NCBI GenBank assembly: GCA_029558535.1 | Contig: JAKQEK010000292.1 | Coordinates: 39,422 to 103,421 of the forward strand | DNA: 64,000 bases | Direction of reading: 5' to 3' | Source of the DNA: Bacteroidota bacterium | GTDB taxonomy: Bacteria; Bacteroidota; Bacteroidia; Bacteroidales; ML635J-15 | In this document: positions 1 through 8,648 of the stretch, piece by piece | How positions within the stretch are numbered: position 1 is the first letter of the stretch | Layout: each line of letters opens with the position of its first letter | Notes under the pieces: generated by a model | Told to the model about the DNA's origin: nothing | What the model saw: only the letters and a program-made list of their open reading frames with translations | The model's database searches: none | Made by a program: the position numbers and the translations under genes

Positions 1-339
1 GAAAATATTTTTCATGAAGCTCTGATTAGTGATTATAGTGATATTCAGGGTGGAACTACATCTGAAGGAATTCACGCAGGGGTTATGACAGCAACAGTAA
101 TGCACATACTTAACTCATATGCCGGAATAGATTTTAGAGATAAAGTTTTGTCTGTTTCACCGGCTTTGCCAAATTTATGGCATCGTTGCAGATTTAATTT
201 TATGTTTAGAAATATTCATTATAAAATGATTATTAATCACGATTCATTTAAAATTAAAACCAATAATGATGTCGGGTTAAGAATATATAACACTCCTTGT
301 GTTATTGATAAAGACGAGTGGTGGAATATTGATTTATAG
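1..339 (+). CDS. GH65 disaccharide phosphorylase, C-terminal end (partial)
   Basis: The reading frame is open from base 1, so this is the last 112 residues of a gene that begins outside the window. It contains QGGTTSEGIH, which matches the phosphate-binding loop of glycoside hydrolase family 65 enzymes (maltose, trehalose and kojibiose phosphorylases), followed by the usual short C-terminal beta domain. These enzymes split an alpha-linked disaccharide with phosphate to give glucose and beta-glucose 1-phosphate in the cytoplasm. The amylases downstream would supply maltose-type sugars, so a maltose phosphorylase is the natural guess, but substrate cannot be read from this end of the protein. 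The apparent ATG at 85 is internal. Confidence 0.85.
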   Translation, partial: ENIFHEALISDYSDIQGGTTSEGIHAGVMTATVMHILNSYAGIDFRDKVLSVSPALPNLWHRCRFNFMFRNIHYKMIINHDSFKIKTNNDVGLRIYNTPCVIDKDEWWNIDL

Positions 340-377
340 ACTGTTATAACTAAAGTTTATAAATACTCTATCTTTAT

Positions 378-1865
378 TTAATTTTTAATCAATTTTAAGT
401 AGCTATCTCTGACTTTTATCATATACATTCCTGAACTAAGATTACTAAGATTAATAGACCCCTTGTTCTCAATGTATTCCCTTAATATCAGTTCTCCATA
501 GATATTATATATTTCGAGGTAGTTATCATCAGATATTTCACTTTTGTCGTAAAAGAGAAAATCAGATATAGGATTTGGATACAGGGAAATACCATTTATT
601 TGTAAGAGAGGAATTCCCGATGTGTTTTCTTCTACTGTGATTGTAGCTTCAACATTCAAATTAGTTGGAGGAGACGTTTGAACAATGCATGCCGGTAAGT
701 TAAAATTTCCTGAAGCATTATAATCGCCAGCAATATTTCCATTATATCCTGATACCGACCAGGATAAGTTAACATTATGAGTAACACCATATATGTCGTC
801 TATTGTAATTTGTTGAGCGAGCAGATTTGTAGCTGTACTAAGGCTTGTTCCATATGGAACAGTTATGTCTTCTACAACATTATTGATATCAATGCCAGAA
901 ATTTCTGCATCCGGTAAGTCGCATGAACGTTCCGAAATTACAGCATTACTTGTAGTTATGTAACACAAAAATTCAGAATATGATGCTTCGTCTTCTAACA
1001 AGTAATACCCAAAATAAGGCAATAGAATGTCAAGTACTGTTTGGTTTTGTTGCTCACGTGAAATTGTAAAACTTGATTCGCAATTACCACCCATCCATCC
1101 TTCTGCAGTTTCACATGAACTTGCATCTGATGAAGCCATATAACAATGTCCGCCACCATTGATGCTTACATATGTTTTACAATCCACATTCAATAACTCA
1201 TAAGTAAGATGTCTTCCTGCATCACTTTCAACAACACAGTCAAATTCTGCGTCAACAACAAGACTGGGAACAGTAATATAAGGGATACTGTTAGTTATAG
1301 CATCATAGCCCCCACCGTATGGCCAGGGCGGATTGCTTAATGCAGCACATAAAGTAACTATAGTAGTTACTTCATTATTATTGGCAGCACCTATTAATGT
1401 TGCCTTACCACCAAGCGAATGACCAATGATAGCTGTTTTATCTGTTACATGATTAAAGAAGAGTGAACCAGAATTGGTATTTTCAGATTTGATTTTCAGA
1501 TTTAAGAATTTTAAATCTAGTCCAAAAGCTTCATGATTCGGCGATGCAATAGGAGGACTTGCACTTTCGGTAGTTGGAAATAGAACTATATATCCGTAAG
1601 TGGGTAATGCTTCCAAAAAATATAGATATAAATTTGGATCAGCCATTGCTGTACCATGACCAAAAATTATTGCAGGAAATTGTCCCGAAGCAATCGCAGC
1701 ATCAGTACCTCCTGTTGTCGAAGGATAATATATTACTGTTTCTATTTGTCGGTTATTTCTGTCAGGATCTGTATAGGTAATAGTCTTTTTCCCAGTTTGA
1801 TATTGTGCATTTGAAACCAAACTCAAAAGGATTATTGCTGCCAAAAATTGTAGTTTTATTTTCAT
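378..1865 (-). CDS. Secreted alpha/beta hydrolase with T9SS sorting domain
   Basis: About 495 residues. I start at the ATG at 1865 because a typical signal peptide (MKIKLQFLAAIILLSLVSNA) follows directly; an upstream ATG at 1916 would add 17 residues before it. The fold is of the chlorophyllase/PAF-acetylhydrolase/dienelactone hydrolase type: a GHSLGG nucleophile elbow puts the serine near residue 150, an Asp follows in VVDAEFDC, and a His in GGGHCYM, giving a complete likely Ser-Asp-His triad. The last 70 or so residues (YPNPISDFL ... SGMYMIKV) are a type A T9SS C-terminal sorting domain, so the enzyme should be exported and anchored or released at the cell surface. Likely an esterase or lipase; the substrate is unknown. 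It is convergent with the GH65 gene and not part of that operon. Confidence 0.85.
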   Translation of the reverse strand: MKIKLQFLAAIILLSLVSNAQYQTGKKTITYTDPDRNNRQIETVIYYPSTTGGTDAAIASGQFPAIIFGHGTAMADPNLYLYFLEALPTYGYIVLFPTTESASPPIASPNHEAFGLDLKFLNLKIKSENTNSGSLFFNHVTDKTAIIGHSLGGKATLIGAANNNEVTTIVTLCAALSNPPWPYGGGYDAITNSIPYITVPSLVVDAEFDCVVESDAGRHLTYELLNVDCKTYVSINGGGHCYMASSDASSCETAEGWMGGNCESSFTISREQQNQTVLDILLPYFGYYLLEDEASYSEFLCYITTSNAVISERSCDLPDAEISGIDINNVVEDITVPYGTSLSTATNLLAQQITIDDIYGVTHNVNLSWSVSGYNGNIAGDYNASGNFNLPACIVQTSPPTNLNVEATITVEENTSGIPLLQINGISLYPNPISDFLFYDKSEISDDNYLEIYNIYGELILREYIENKGSINLSNLSSGMYMIKVRDSYLKLIKN

Positions 1866-2104
1866 ATTATTTTTTTTATAATTCAAATTTCGTAAAAATT
1901 GATTAGATATCATCATTTTGTCAAAAATGTAGATGTATTAATTTATAAAATGAATACAATACATTGAACAAATGTACAAAAAATTCAAATATTAAAACCA
2001 AAAAATAAACATTTTTATTAACAATTTGCCATTGTTGGTTTAAAATACGTTTTAAGAAAAGATTTAATGAGTATATTCGCTATCTGAAACAATTTATTCT
2101 GTAT

Positions 2105-2743
2105 ATGTTAGGAGACGTATTATTAATCGAAGACAAGCATTTATTGGCAGCGAAGAAAATAGTTGAGGAATTATTAAAAATAGAGAAAGACAAAATTATT
2201 GTCTGTATTTCAGGGGAGTCTGGTAGTGGTAAATCTGAGGTTTCTCATTGCATAGGAAAAGAATTGGTTAAAATCCATAAAATACCGACCAAAATATTAC
2301 ATTCGGATAATTATTACAAGGTTCATCCACATCAGCGTAATCAATGGCGAATTGATAATGGAATTGAAAATGTTGGGCTCAATGAAATAGATTGGGATAA
2401 ATTGAATGAGAACGTGGAAGGATTTATAAATAATAAAATTGCGAAAATGCCTTGTGTAGACTTAGTACCTGATGATATTGATGAGCTAATTACTGATTTT
2501 TCAAAGATTAAAATATTGATAATTGATGGATTATATGCAATAAATTCAAATAACTCGGATTTAAATGTATATATAGATCTTACATATCATGAAACGAAAA
2601 AAGCTCAATCATTACGGGGAAAAGAAAATTCGGATGAATTAAGATGGAAAATTCTTGAGCAGGAACATAAGACAGTATTATCTTTAAGACCAAAGACGGA
2701 TATTTTTATTAACAAAGACTATTCAGTGACATGTGTAAAGTAA
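2105..2743 (+). CDS. Uridine-kinase-like P-loop kinase
   Basis: 212 residues. A Walker A motif (GESGSGKS, about residues 38-45) and a SDNYY motif near residue 80 place it in the uridine kinase/phosphoribulokinase family of P-loop kinases; an acidic IIDGLYA segment near residue 145 is the likely Walker B region. It lies between a GH65 phosphorylase and two GH13 amylases and overlaps the next gene by 13 bases, so it is probably cotranscribed with glucan genes rather than with nucleotide salvage genes. The position suggests a small sugar or sugar-derived substrate, but that is inference; a uridine/cytidine kinase cannot be excluded. It is about the length of classical uridine kinases. Confidence 0.75.
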   Translation: MLGDVLLIEDKHLLAAKKIVEELLKIEKDKIIVCISGESGSGKSEVSHCIGKELVKIHKIPTKILHSDNYYKVHPHQRNQWRIDNGIENVGLNEIDWDKLNENVEGFINNKIAKMPCVDLVPDDIDELITDFSKIKILIIDGLYAINSNNSDLNVYIDLTYHETKKAQSLRGKENSDELRWKILEQEHKTVLSLRPKTDIFINKDYSVTCVK

Positions 2744-5112
2744 GAGCTTCGATTTTTATTGTTTTTGTGTTACTCAGTTTGGTTAGTTGCAATAAGTCAA
2801 CCAAAGAAACGTTTAATCAAAAGAACGATCCAATAAACGAGTTGGCATCTGTTGTAATTCTTAAACCCGGCGAAAATGTAATTAATCTTAATGATTATAT
2901 TCTTGACTTTTCTTTAATTGATTCTGTTTATTACGAAAACAGTAACTATGTATATAATTCCGAAAATAATACATTAACTATCACATCTGATTTTGACGAT
3001 ATTCCTCCATTATCTGAAATAAGTATTGAAAGTCAGGGGTATTTATATTCAATAATTTGTAAAAAAACTTGTCGCGAAACAGTTGAAATAATATTTATTC
3101 CCGAGATAGATCAAGAATATTCTGATGTGAGAGTTGCCGGTGATTTTAATTCTTGGAATTCTGAAAATTATGAAATGAAACAAGATGATGGTATTTGGAA
3201 ACTATCACTAAACTTAGATTGTGGTTTGTATAAGTACCAAATAGTGGCTGATGGAAAATATCTTAACAATTCTAAATCCGGAGATACAATCCCAAATGGA
3301 TTGGGTGGATATAATACCATACTCGATGCATTTCAAAACTGTAATACTTTAAATTTTAAATTAGAAACTTCATATTTTGAGGACAACAAAATAACTATCG
3401 GGTTATCTGAAACTCCTGATAAATTAATTGTTCTTTGGCAAAATCAAATTATTCCCAATAATTTAAAGAATTTGGAATCAGGGAATTACACTTTCGAAAT
3501 TCCTGATCAGGCAGAAGAATTAGACCGAAGCTATATTCGTGTTTTTGCCTGTTATGAGAATTGTGTGGCAAATGATTTGTTTATTCCTCTTAAAAACGGA
3601 AAAGTAATAGATGACATAAAGGATATTGTTAGGCAGGATAAATTTTCCAATATCATGTATTTTATTTTGGCAGATCGGTTTTATAATGGCTGTAGTGAGA
3701 ATGACCGGAAATTATCTGATAATCGTGTAGCGGATAAAGCAAACTATCAGGGTGGAGATTTGTATGGAGTCTTAGAGAAACTAAAAGAGGGTTATTTTGA
3801 CAAACTCGGTATAAACTGCCTGTGGATTTCTCCTTTGTTTAAAAATCCTGAAAAAGCTTATATGGAATATCCTGAACCCCATAGATATTTTTCTGGTTAT
3901 CATGGATACTGGCCTATTTCATTAACCGAAATTGATGATAGATTAGGTAATGACAGTATTTTTAAAGCGTTAGTAGATTTTGCTCATGATAAAAAAATGA
4001 ATGTGATATTAGATTTTGTAGCTAATCACGTTCATGAGGATAATCCCCTTTATCAAAACAATAAAAATTGGGCTACACAGCTTAATCTTGACGATGGACG
4101 AAAAAATATAAGAATATGGGAAGAACATAGATTGACGACATGGTTTGACACCTTTTTGCCATCATGGGATTTTAATAATCAGGTTGTTGCTGATACTATA
4201 TCTCAGTTTGCTGTATTATGGCTTAAAAAATATAATTTAGATGGGTTTAGACACGATGCAACAAAACACATTCCGGAGTCATTCTGGAGATTACTTACAA
4301 AAAAAATCAAAACTGACTTTCAGGATAAAGCTATCTTTCAAATAGGTGAGACATTTGGAAATCGAGAACTCATCGCTAATTACATAGGTTCGGGAATGAT
4401 GGATTCACAGTTCGATTTTAATTTATATTTTGATGCACGAATTTGTTTTGCAAATATTGATAGTGATATGAAAATTCTCGCAAAATCTCTGTTAACTTCA
4501 TTAAACTATTATGGTTATCATAATCTTATGGGTAATATTACCGGCAATCATGATATGATTAGGTTTATAAATATGGCTGATGAGTCGGTACAGCCCGGTG
4601 AAGATGACCAGGAAGCAGGTTGGAATAGAGATATTATGGTAGAGAAAGAATCGTCGTATCAAAAGTTAATAAATTTGACCGCATTCATTATGTCAATTCC
4701 GGGAGTCCCCTGCATATATTATGGCGATGAAATTGGATTGCCGGGAGTTGGCGATCCAGATAATAGAAGAATGATGAAATTTGACGAGCTTTCTGATTTT
4801 GAAAAAAAGACTTTTGACAAGACTTCAAAACTTATACATATAAGAAAAAGCAATATTGAATTCCTTCTCGGCACTACAACGGTAATTCAAGCCGAGAAGA
4901 ACTTGCTTGTTATAAAAAGGAAGTATTTTGAACACGAATCTTTTATAATTTTTAATCAATCCAATAAAATAAAAGATGTGCTTATTCCTAAATCAGTAAT
5001 TGGAAACATAAGTGGTTTGAAAGAGGCTTTTGATTCTGAAATTAGTGAAAATGAAACAAGTGTTCAATTGAAACTGAGACCACTTTCTTGCGAAATATTG
5101 ATTAAAAATTAA
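2731..5112 (+). CDS. GH13 alpha-amylase family lipoprotein with CBM48-like domain
   Basis: 793 residues. The N-terminus is a lipoprotein signal with lipobox LVSC (Cys20), so the enzyme is membrane anchored. Residues about 110-190 (AGDFNSWN, then GLYKYQIVADG) resemble a CBM48/glycogen-binding Ig-like domain. The catalytic barrel carries the four GH13 signature regions: DFVANH, GFRHDA (catalytic Asp), IGETFG (catalytic Glu) and GNHD. This is the neopullulanase/cyclomaltodextrinase-like branch, acting on starch- or glycogen-derived oligosaccharides in the periplasm or at the outer membrane. It starts inside the end of the kinase gene, and a second amylase follows after 30 bases. Exact bond specificity is not visible. 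Confidence 0.9.
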   Translation: MCKVRASIFIVFVLLSLVSCNKSTKETFNQKNDPINELASVVILKPGENVINLNDYILDFSLIDSVYYENSNYVYNSENNTLTITSDFDDIPPLSEISIESQGYLYSIICKKTCRETVEIIFIPEIDQEYSDVRVAGDFNSWNSENYEMKQDDGIWKLSLNLDCGLYKYQIVADGKYLNNSKSGDTIPNGLGGYNTILDAFQNCNTLNFKLETSYFEDNKITIGLSETPDKLIVLWQNQIIPNNLKNLESGNYTFEIPDQAEELDRSYIRVFACYENCVANDLFIPLKNGKVIDDIKDIVRQDKFSNIMYFILADRFYNGCSENDRKLSDNRVADKANYQGGDLYGVLEKLKEGYFDKLGINCLWISPLFKNPEKAYMEYPEPHRYFSGYHGYWPISLTEIDDRLGNDSIFKALVDFAHDKKMNVILDFVANHVHEDNPLYQNNKNWATQLNLDDGRKNIRIWEEHRLTTWFDTFLPSWDFNNQVVADTISQFAVLWLKKYNLDGFRHDATKHIPESFWRLLTKKIKTDFQDKAIFQIGETFGNRELIANYIGSGMMDSQFDFNLYFDARICFANIDSDMKILAKSLLTSLNYYGYHNLMGNITGNHDMIRFINMADESVQPGEDDQEAGWNRDIMVEKESSYQKLINLTAFIMSIPGVPCIYYGDEIGLPGVGDPDNRRMMKFDELSDFEKKTFDKTSKLIHIRKSNIEFLLGTTTVIQAEKNLLVIKRKYFEHESFIIFNQSNKIKDVLIPKSVIGNISGLKEAFDSEISENETSVQLKLRPLSCEILIKN

Positions 5113-5142
5113 TAAGAGTTTTAAATGAATATGAATTAAGAT

Positions 5143-6522
5143 ATGAGAACAACAATTAAGTTTATGATTATTATTGCTTTTTTATTGAGTTTGTTTGGAT
5201 GTAATAACAGAAATGAAAACAAAAAAAATATTGCCACAGAAAGCACTTATGATAAAGTGCTTCCAGAATGGGCAAAAAATGCTGTCATTTATGAGGTAAA
5301 TGTCCGGCAACATACTGCTGAGGGTACTTTAAATGCATTCTCGAAAGATATCCCCAGATTAAAAGAAATGGGTATAGATATTTTGTGGATTATGCCAATT
5401 CAGGAAATAGGAGTATTGAATCGAAAAGGAAGTGCAGGATCATATTATTCAATCAGGGATTATAGAAAGGTTAATCCGGAATTTGGAAATTTGGATGATT
5501 TTAAAAATCTTGTTAAAATAGCTCATGAAAATGGGATGTACGTAATTCTTGATTGGGTGGCAAATCACACAGCATGGGATCATGTCTGGATGAGTGAACA
5601 CCCCGATTTCTATACTAAGGATTCATTAGGAAACAATATTCCACCGGTGGAGGACTGGGCAGATGTAGTTGATTTAAATTATGATAACAAAGATATGCGT
5701 CTTGCGATGATTGAAGATATGAAATATTGGATAACAGAAACAGATATTGACGGATTTAGATGTGATGTGGCCGAAATGGTTCCGACAGATTTTTGGAATG
5801 AAGTGAGAGAAGAACTCGATAAAGTAAAGCCTGTTTTTATGTTAGCAGAAGCTGAGCAGCCGGAGCACCATATTTCTGCTTTTGATATGTCATACTCTTG
5901 GTGGTTACTTCATGGAATGAATCAAATTGCAAAAGGAGAGAAGCCTGTTACCGAAATTGATACAATAATGAAATGGGAGGCAAAGAATTTTCCCGAAGGA
6001 AGCATTAAAATGAGATTTACTACAAATCATGATGAAAATTCATGGAATGGGACAGAGTTTGAGCGTTATGGTGAAGGTGCACTTTGTTTTTCGGTATTAT
6101 GCTATACTTTACCGGGAATGCCATTGTTGTACTCAGGACAGGATGCAGGTTTTGATAAAAGGCTGAAGTTTTTTGATAAAGATACTATTATCTGGGGCGA
6201 TTATAAATTCCAGGATTTTTATACAAAACTTAATAAGTTGAAAAAGAGTAATATAGCTTTATGGAATGGAATTTATGGTGGAGATTTTGAAATTATACAC
6301 AGCAAGAAAAAGTCACCGGTTTTTGCATTTGTAAGAAAAAAATCCGAAAACGAAATTGTTGCTGTTTTTAATTTCTCTGATAAAAAGGCAAAAGCAGAGA
6401 TTAAAATTAAAGATAAAAATGCAAATTATATTGATTATATGACAGATGAAAAATATACGGCTGCTGATTTGAAAAATATAGAGTTTGATGCTTGGCAATA
6501 TTTGGTTTTAATAAAACAATAA
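5143..6522 (+). CDS. GH13 alpha-amylase family lipoprotein
   Basis: 459 residues. Lipoprotein signal with lipobox LFGC (Cys20). A compact GH13 barrel follows, with DWVANH, GFRCDVAE (Asp nucleophile), MLAEAE (acid/base Glu) and TNHDENS, so all three catalytic acids are present. The short C-terminal beta domain ends without any sorting signal. It is smaller than the preceding amylase and lacks the N-terminal carbohydrate-binding domain; the two may divide the work between polymer and oligosaccharide. The next gene, a histidine kinase, starts one base after this stop codon, so all belong to one transcription unit. Confidence 0.9.
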   Translation: MRTTIKFMIIIAFLLSLFGCNNRNENKKNIATESTYDKVLPEWAKNAVIYEVNVRQHTAEGTLNAFSKDIPRLKEMGIDILWIMPIQEIGVLNRKGSAGSYYSIRDYRKVNPEFGNLDDFKNLVKIAHENGMYVILDWVANHTAWDHVWMSEHPDFYTKDSLGNNIPPVEDWADVVDLNYDNKDMRLAMIEDMKYWITETDIDGFRCDVAEMVPTDFWNEVREELDKVKPVFMLAEAEQPEHHISAFDMSYSWWLLHGMNQIAKGEKPVTEIDTIMKWEAKNFPEGSIKMRFTTNHDENSWNGTEFERYGEGALCFSVLCYTLPGMPLLYSGQDAGFDKRLKFFDKDTIIWGDYKFQDFYTKLNKLKKSNIALWNGIYGGDFEIIHSKKKSPVFAFVRKKSENEIVAVFNFSDKKAKAEIKIKDKNANYIDYMTDEKYTAADLKNIEFDAWQYLVLIKQ

Positions 6523-6523
6523 A

Positions 6524-7918
6524 GTGAAAATTCTATCTGAAAAAGATCTGATAAAACAAGGGAATATCGATGAGGTAAAAGACTTCATGTTGTATAAGGT
6601 AATGCTGTTTAGTAGTCTTGTCGGTATTCCTATTATTCTCTTTAACGTTTATTTTTCATTTTATGTTGATATAACCCTCAGCGGTGTAATCAATCTTATT
6701 TTCTTCTTACCAATCATCAGTGTTTTAATTTTTTACAGAAGAATAAATTATGAAATTAAAACATATATATTAATTGCTTCTGTGGTTGCAATGTCTTTTT
6801 TCAATTTTTATGTTGGAGCATATACCGGTGCTTCATATATGTTACTTTTAAGTGCCATGACTTTTTCTGTGGCTTTTCTGAACAAAAGGCAAGCATTAAT
6901 TTCTATTATATTTTGTATATTGATAGCTACTATTTCTGGAGCTTTCTATGTTTTAGAAATTTGGACATTAGAAATAGATAATAAAAAATTAACTACAGTA
7001 CCATCATCATGGATTTTATCTATTGGTTTATACGCTTTTTTGAGTTTTTTATTTTTAATAGCTTATAACATTATTCAAACGAAGTTAATACAGAAGATAG
7101 AGCTTGAGCACAAAAACAATCTGATTTTGGAACAGGCGAATTCTAAATTAAAGGAAATTTTGATAAAACAGGAAGAACAGCAAAAAGAACTTATAATCGC
7201 AAAACAAAAGGCAGAAGAGAGCAATAGCTTGAAAAATGAATTTCTTCACAATATGTCGCATGAAGTAAGAACTCCGCTTAATGCTATAATAGGATTCTCT
7301 AAATTATTTAAAAAAGAGAATATTTCAGATGAAAAAAGAACCCAGTTTGCTGATATCGTAATTCATAGCGGAGAGTCATTACAAAAGGTTATTGATGATA
7401 TCCTAGAGATTTCTTTTCTTGAGACACGTCAGATTTCGATGAATATTGAGAAAATAGATGTGGAAAGTTTTTTGAATGATTTGTTTTTGATTTTTACAGT
7501 AAATAGACAATTGGATGTAGATTTAAAGTTAAAATCCCCTCTAGAGAAAATTATTTTATTATCAGATTTGCATAAGCTGAATAAAATTTTAGGCAATCTT
7601 ATAGAAAACGCGTTGAAGTTCACAGAGAAAGGGAGTGTTGAATTTGGTTGTTATAAATCTAACGATGAAAACGTTTGTTTTTTTGTTAAAGATACCGGTA
7701 TTGGAATATCAGAAGAAAACTTTGAAAAAATATTCTCCAGATTTAGTCAGGGACACGATCAAATTGCTGCAAAATTTGGAGGGCTTGGATTAGGGTTATG
7801 CATAGCAAAAGAAAATACAGAATTGCTGCAAGGTAAAATTAGGGTTGAGTCTGAATTAGGTGTGGGAACGATTTTTTATGTTGAGATTCCTGTAAATTAT
7901 AAAGACAGCAAAGATTAA
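6524..7918 (+). CDS. Membrane-bound sensor histidine kinase
   Basis: 464 residues, starting with GTG one base after the amylase stop. About six hydrophobic helices fill residues 25-190, a coiled coil follows (about 195-240), then the HisKA domain with phosphoacceptor His246 in SHEVRTP, and an HATPase domain with the N box (ENALKF), DTGIGI and GGLGLGL. There is no receiver or extracellular ligand domain. This is an autophosphorylating kinase that would pass phosphate to a separate response regulator, which is not beside it. Its place at the end of the glucan operon suggests, without proving, that it senses something tied to carbohydrate supply. It overlaps truA by four bases, tail to tail. Confidence 0.9.
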   Translation: MKILSEKDLIKQGNIDEVKDFMLYKVMLFSSLVGIPIILFNVYFSFYVDITLSGVINLIFFLPIISVLIFYRRINYEIKTYILIASVVAMSFFNFYVGAYTGASYMLLLSAMTFSVAFLNKRQALISIIFCILIATISGAFYVLEIWTLEIDNKKLTTVPSSWILSIGLYAFLSFLFLIAYNIIQTKLIQKIELEHKNNLILEQANSKLKEILIKQEEQQKELIIAKQKAEESNSLKNEFLHNMSHEVRTPLNAIIGFSKLFKKENISDEKRTQFADIVIHSGESLQKVIDDILEISFLETRQISMNIEKIDVESFLNDLFLIFTVNRQLDVDLKLKSPLEKIILLSDLHKLNKILGNLIENALKFTEKGSVEFGCYKSNDENVCFFVKDTGIGISEENFEKIFSRFSQGHDQIAAKFGGLGLGLCIAKENTELLQGKIRVESELGVGTIFYVEIPVNYKDSKD

Positions 7919-8637
7919 TACTCAACATTTACAAGAAACAAACCGTCTGCCGGAACAGATTTTCCTGCATTACCACGATTACGGGATTCAATTATTTTAC
8001 AAAAATCAGAAATGTTTAATTTGCCCCGACCTACTTCGATTAATGTACCGACTATTGCTCGTACCATATTTCGTAAAAATCTGTCTGCAGTTATGTAAAT
8101 AATTATTTTATCATCTTGAGTTTTTATGCCGGCATTCAGAATTTTACAGTTATTAGTCTTTACATCTGTATGTAGTTTGCTGAAACTTGTAAAATCGCTA
8201 TAATCAAGTAATTTTAAAAGAGCCTCATTCATTAAATCAAGTTTTAACGGTTTTGGAAGATATAATGAAAGTCCATAATCAAATGGATTCTTTTTTGTAC
8301 TAATAATATATTCGTAAGTTCTACTTTTAGCTGAAAACCTTGCATGGAAATCTTCACTTGCAGGTGTGATATCAAATATTGCTATATCTACAGGCAGATA
8401 ATTGTTAAGTTTTTTTACTGAAATATAATTATAGTTATTTTCGGAATCAAAATGAGCAATGTAGTATTTGGCATGAACTCCTGCATCTGTGCGACCACAG
8501 CCGGTAATTTCGACACTATCTCTAAAAATGAGATTTATACTATCTTCAAGTATTTGCTGAACAGTTTGTGCATTTGGTTGTCTTTGCCAACCACTGTAAT
8601 TTGTTCCTTTATAGCATAATTCAATTTTATATCGCAC
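7915..8637 (-). CDS. truA: tRNA pseudouridine(38-40) synthase TruA
   Basis: 240 residues, the usual length for TruA. The catalytic motif GCGRTDAGVHA is present with the nucleophile at Asp51, and the C-terminal half contains RFLRNMVRAIVGTL, typical of the family. The enzyme converts uridines 38-40 of the tRNA anticodon stem to pseudouridine in the cytoplasm. The start ATG at 8637 lies 11 bases after the stop of the giant secreted protein upstream, so the two may share a transcript although their functions are unrelated. Confidence 0.95.
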   Translation of the reverse strand: MRYKIELCYKGTNYSGWQRQPNAQTVQQILEDSINLIFRDSVEITGCGRTDAGVHAKYYIAHFDSENNYNYISVKKLNNYLPVDIAIFDITPASEDFHARFSAKSRTYEYIISTKKNPFDYGLSLYLPKPLKLDLMNEALLKLLDYSDFTSFSKLHTDVKTNNCKILNAGIKTQDDKIIIYITADRFLRNMVRAIVGTLIEVGRGKLNISDFCKIIESRNRGNAGKSVPADGLFLVNVEY

Positions 8638-8648
8638 AAACTAATGCT

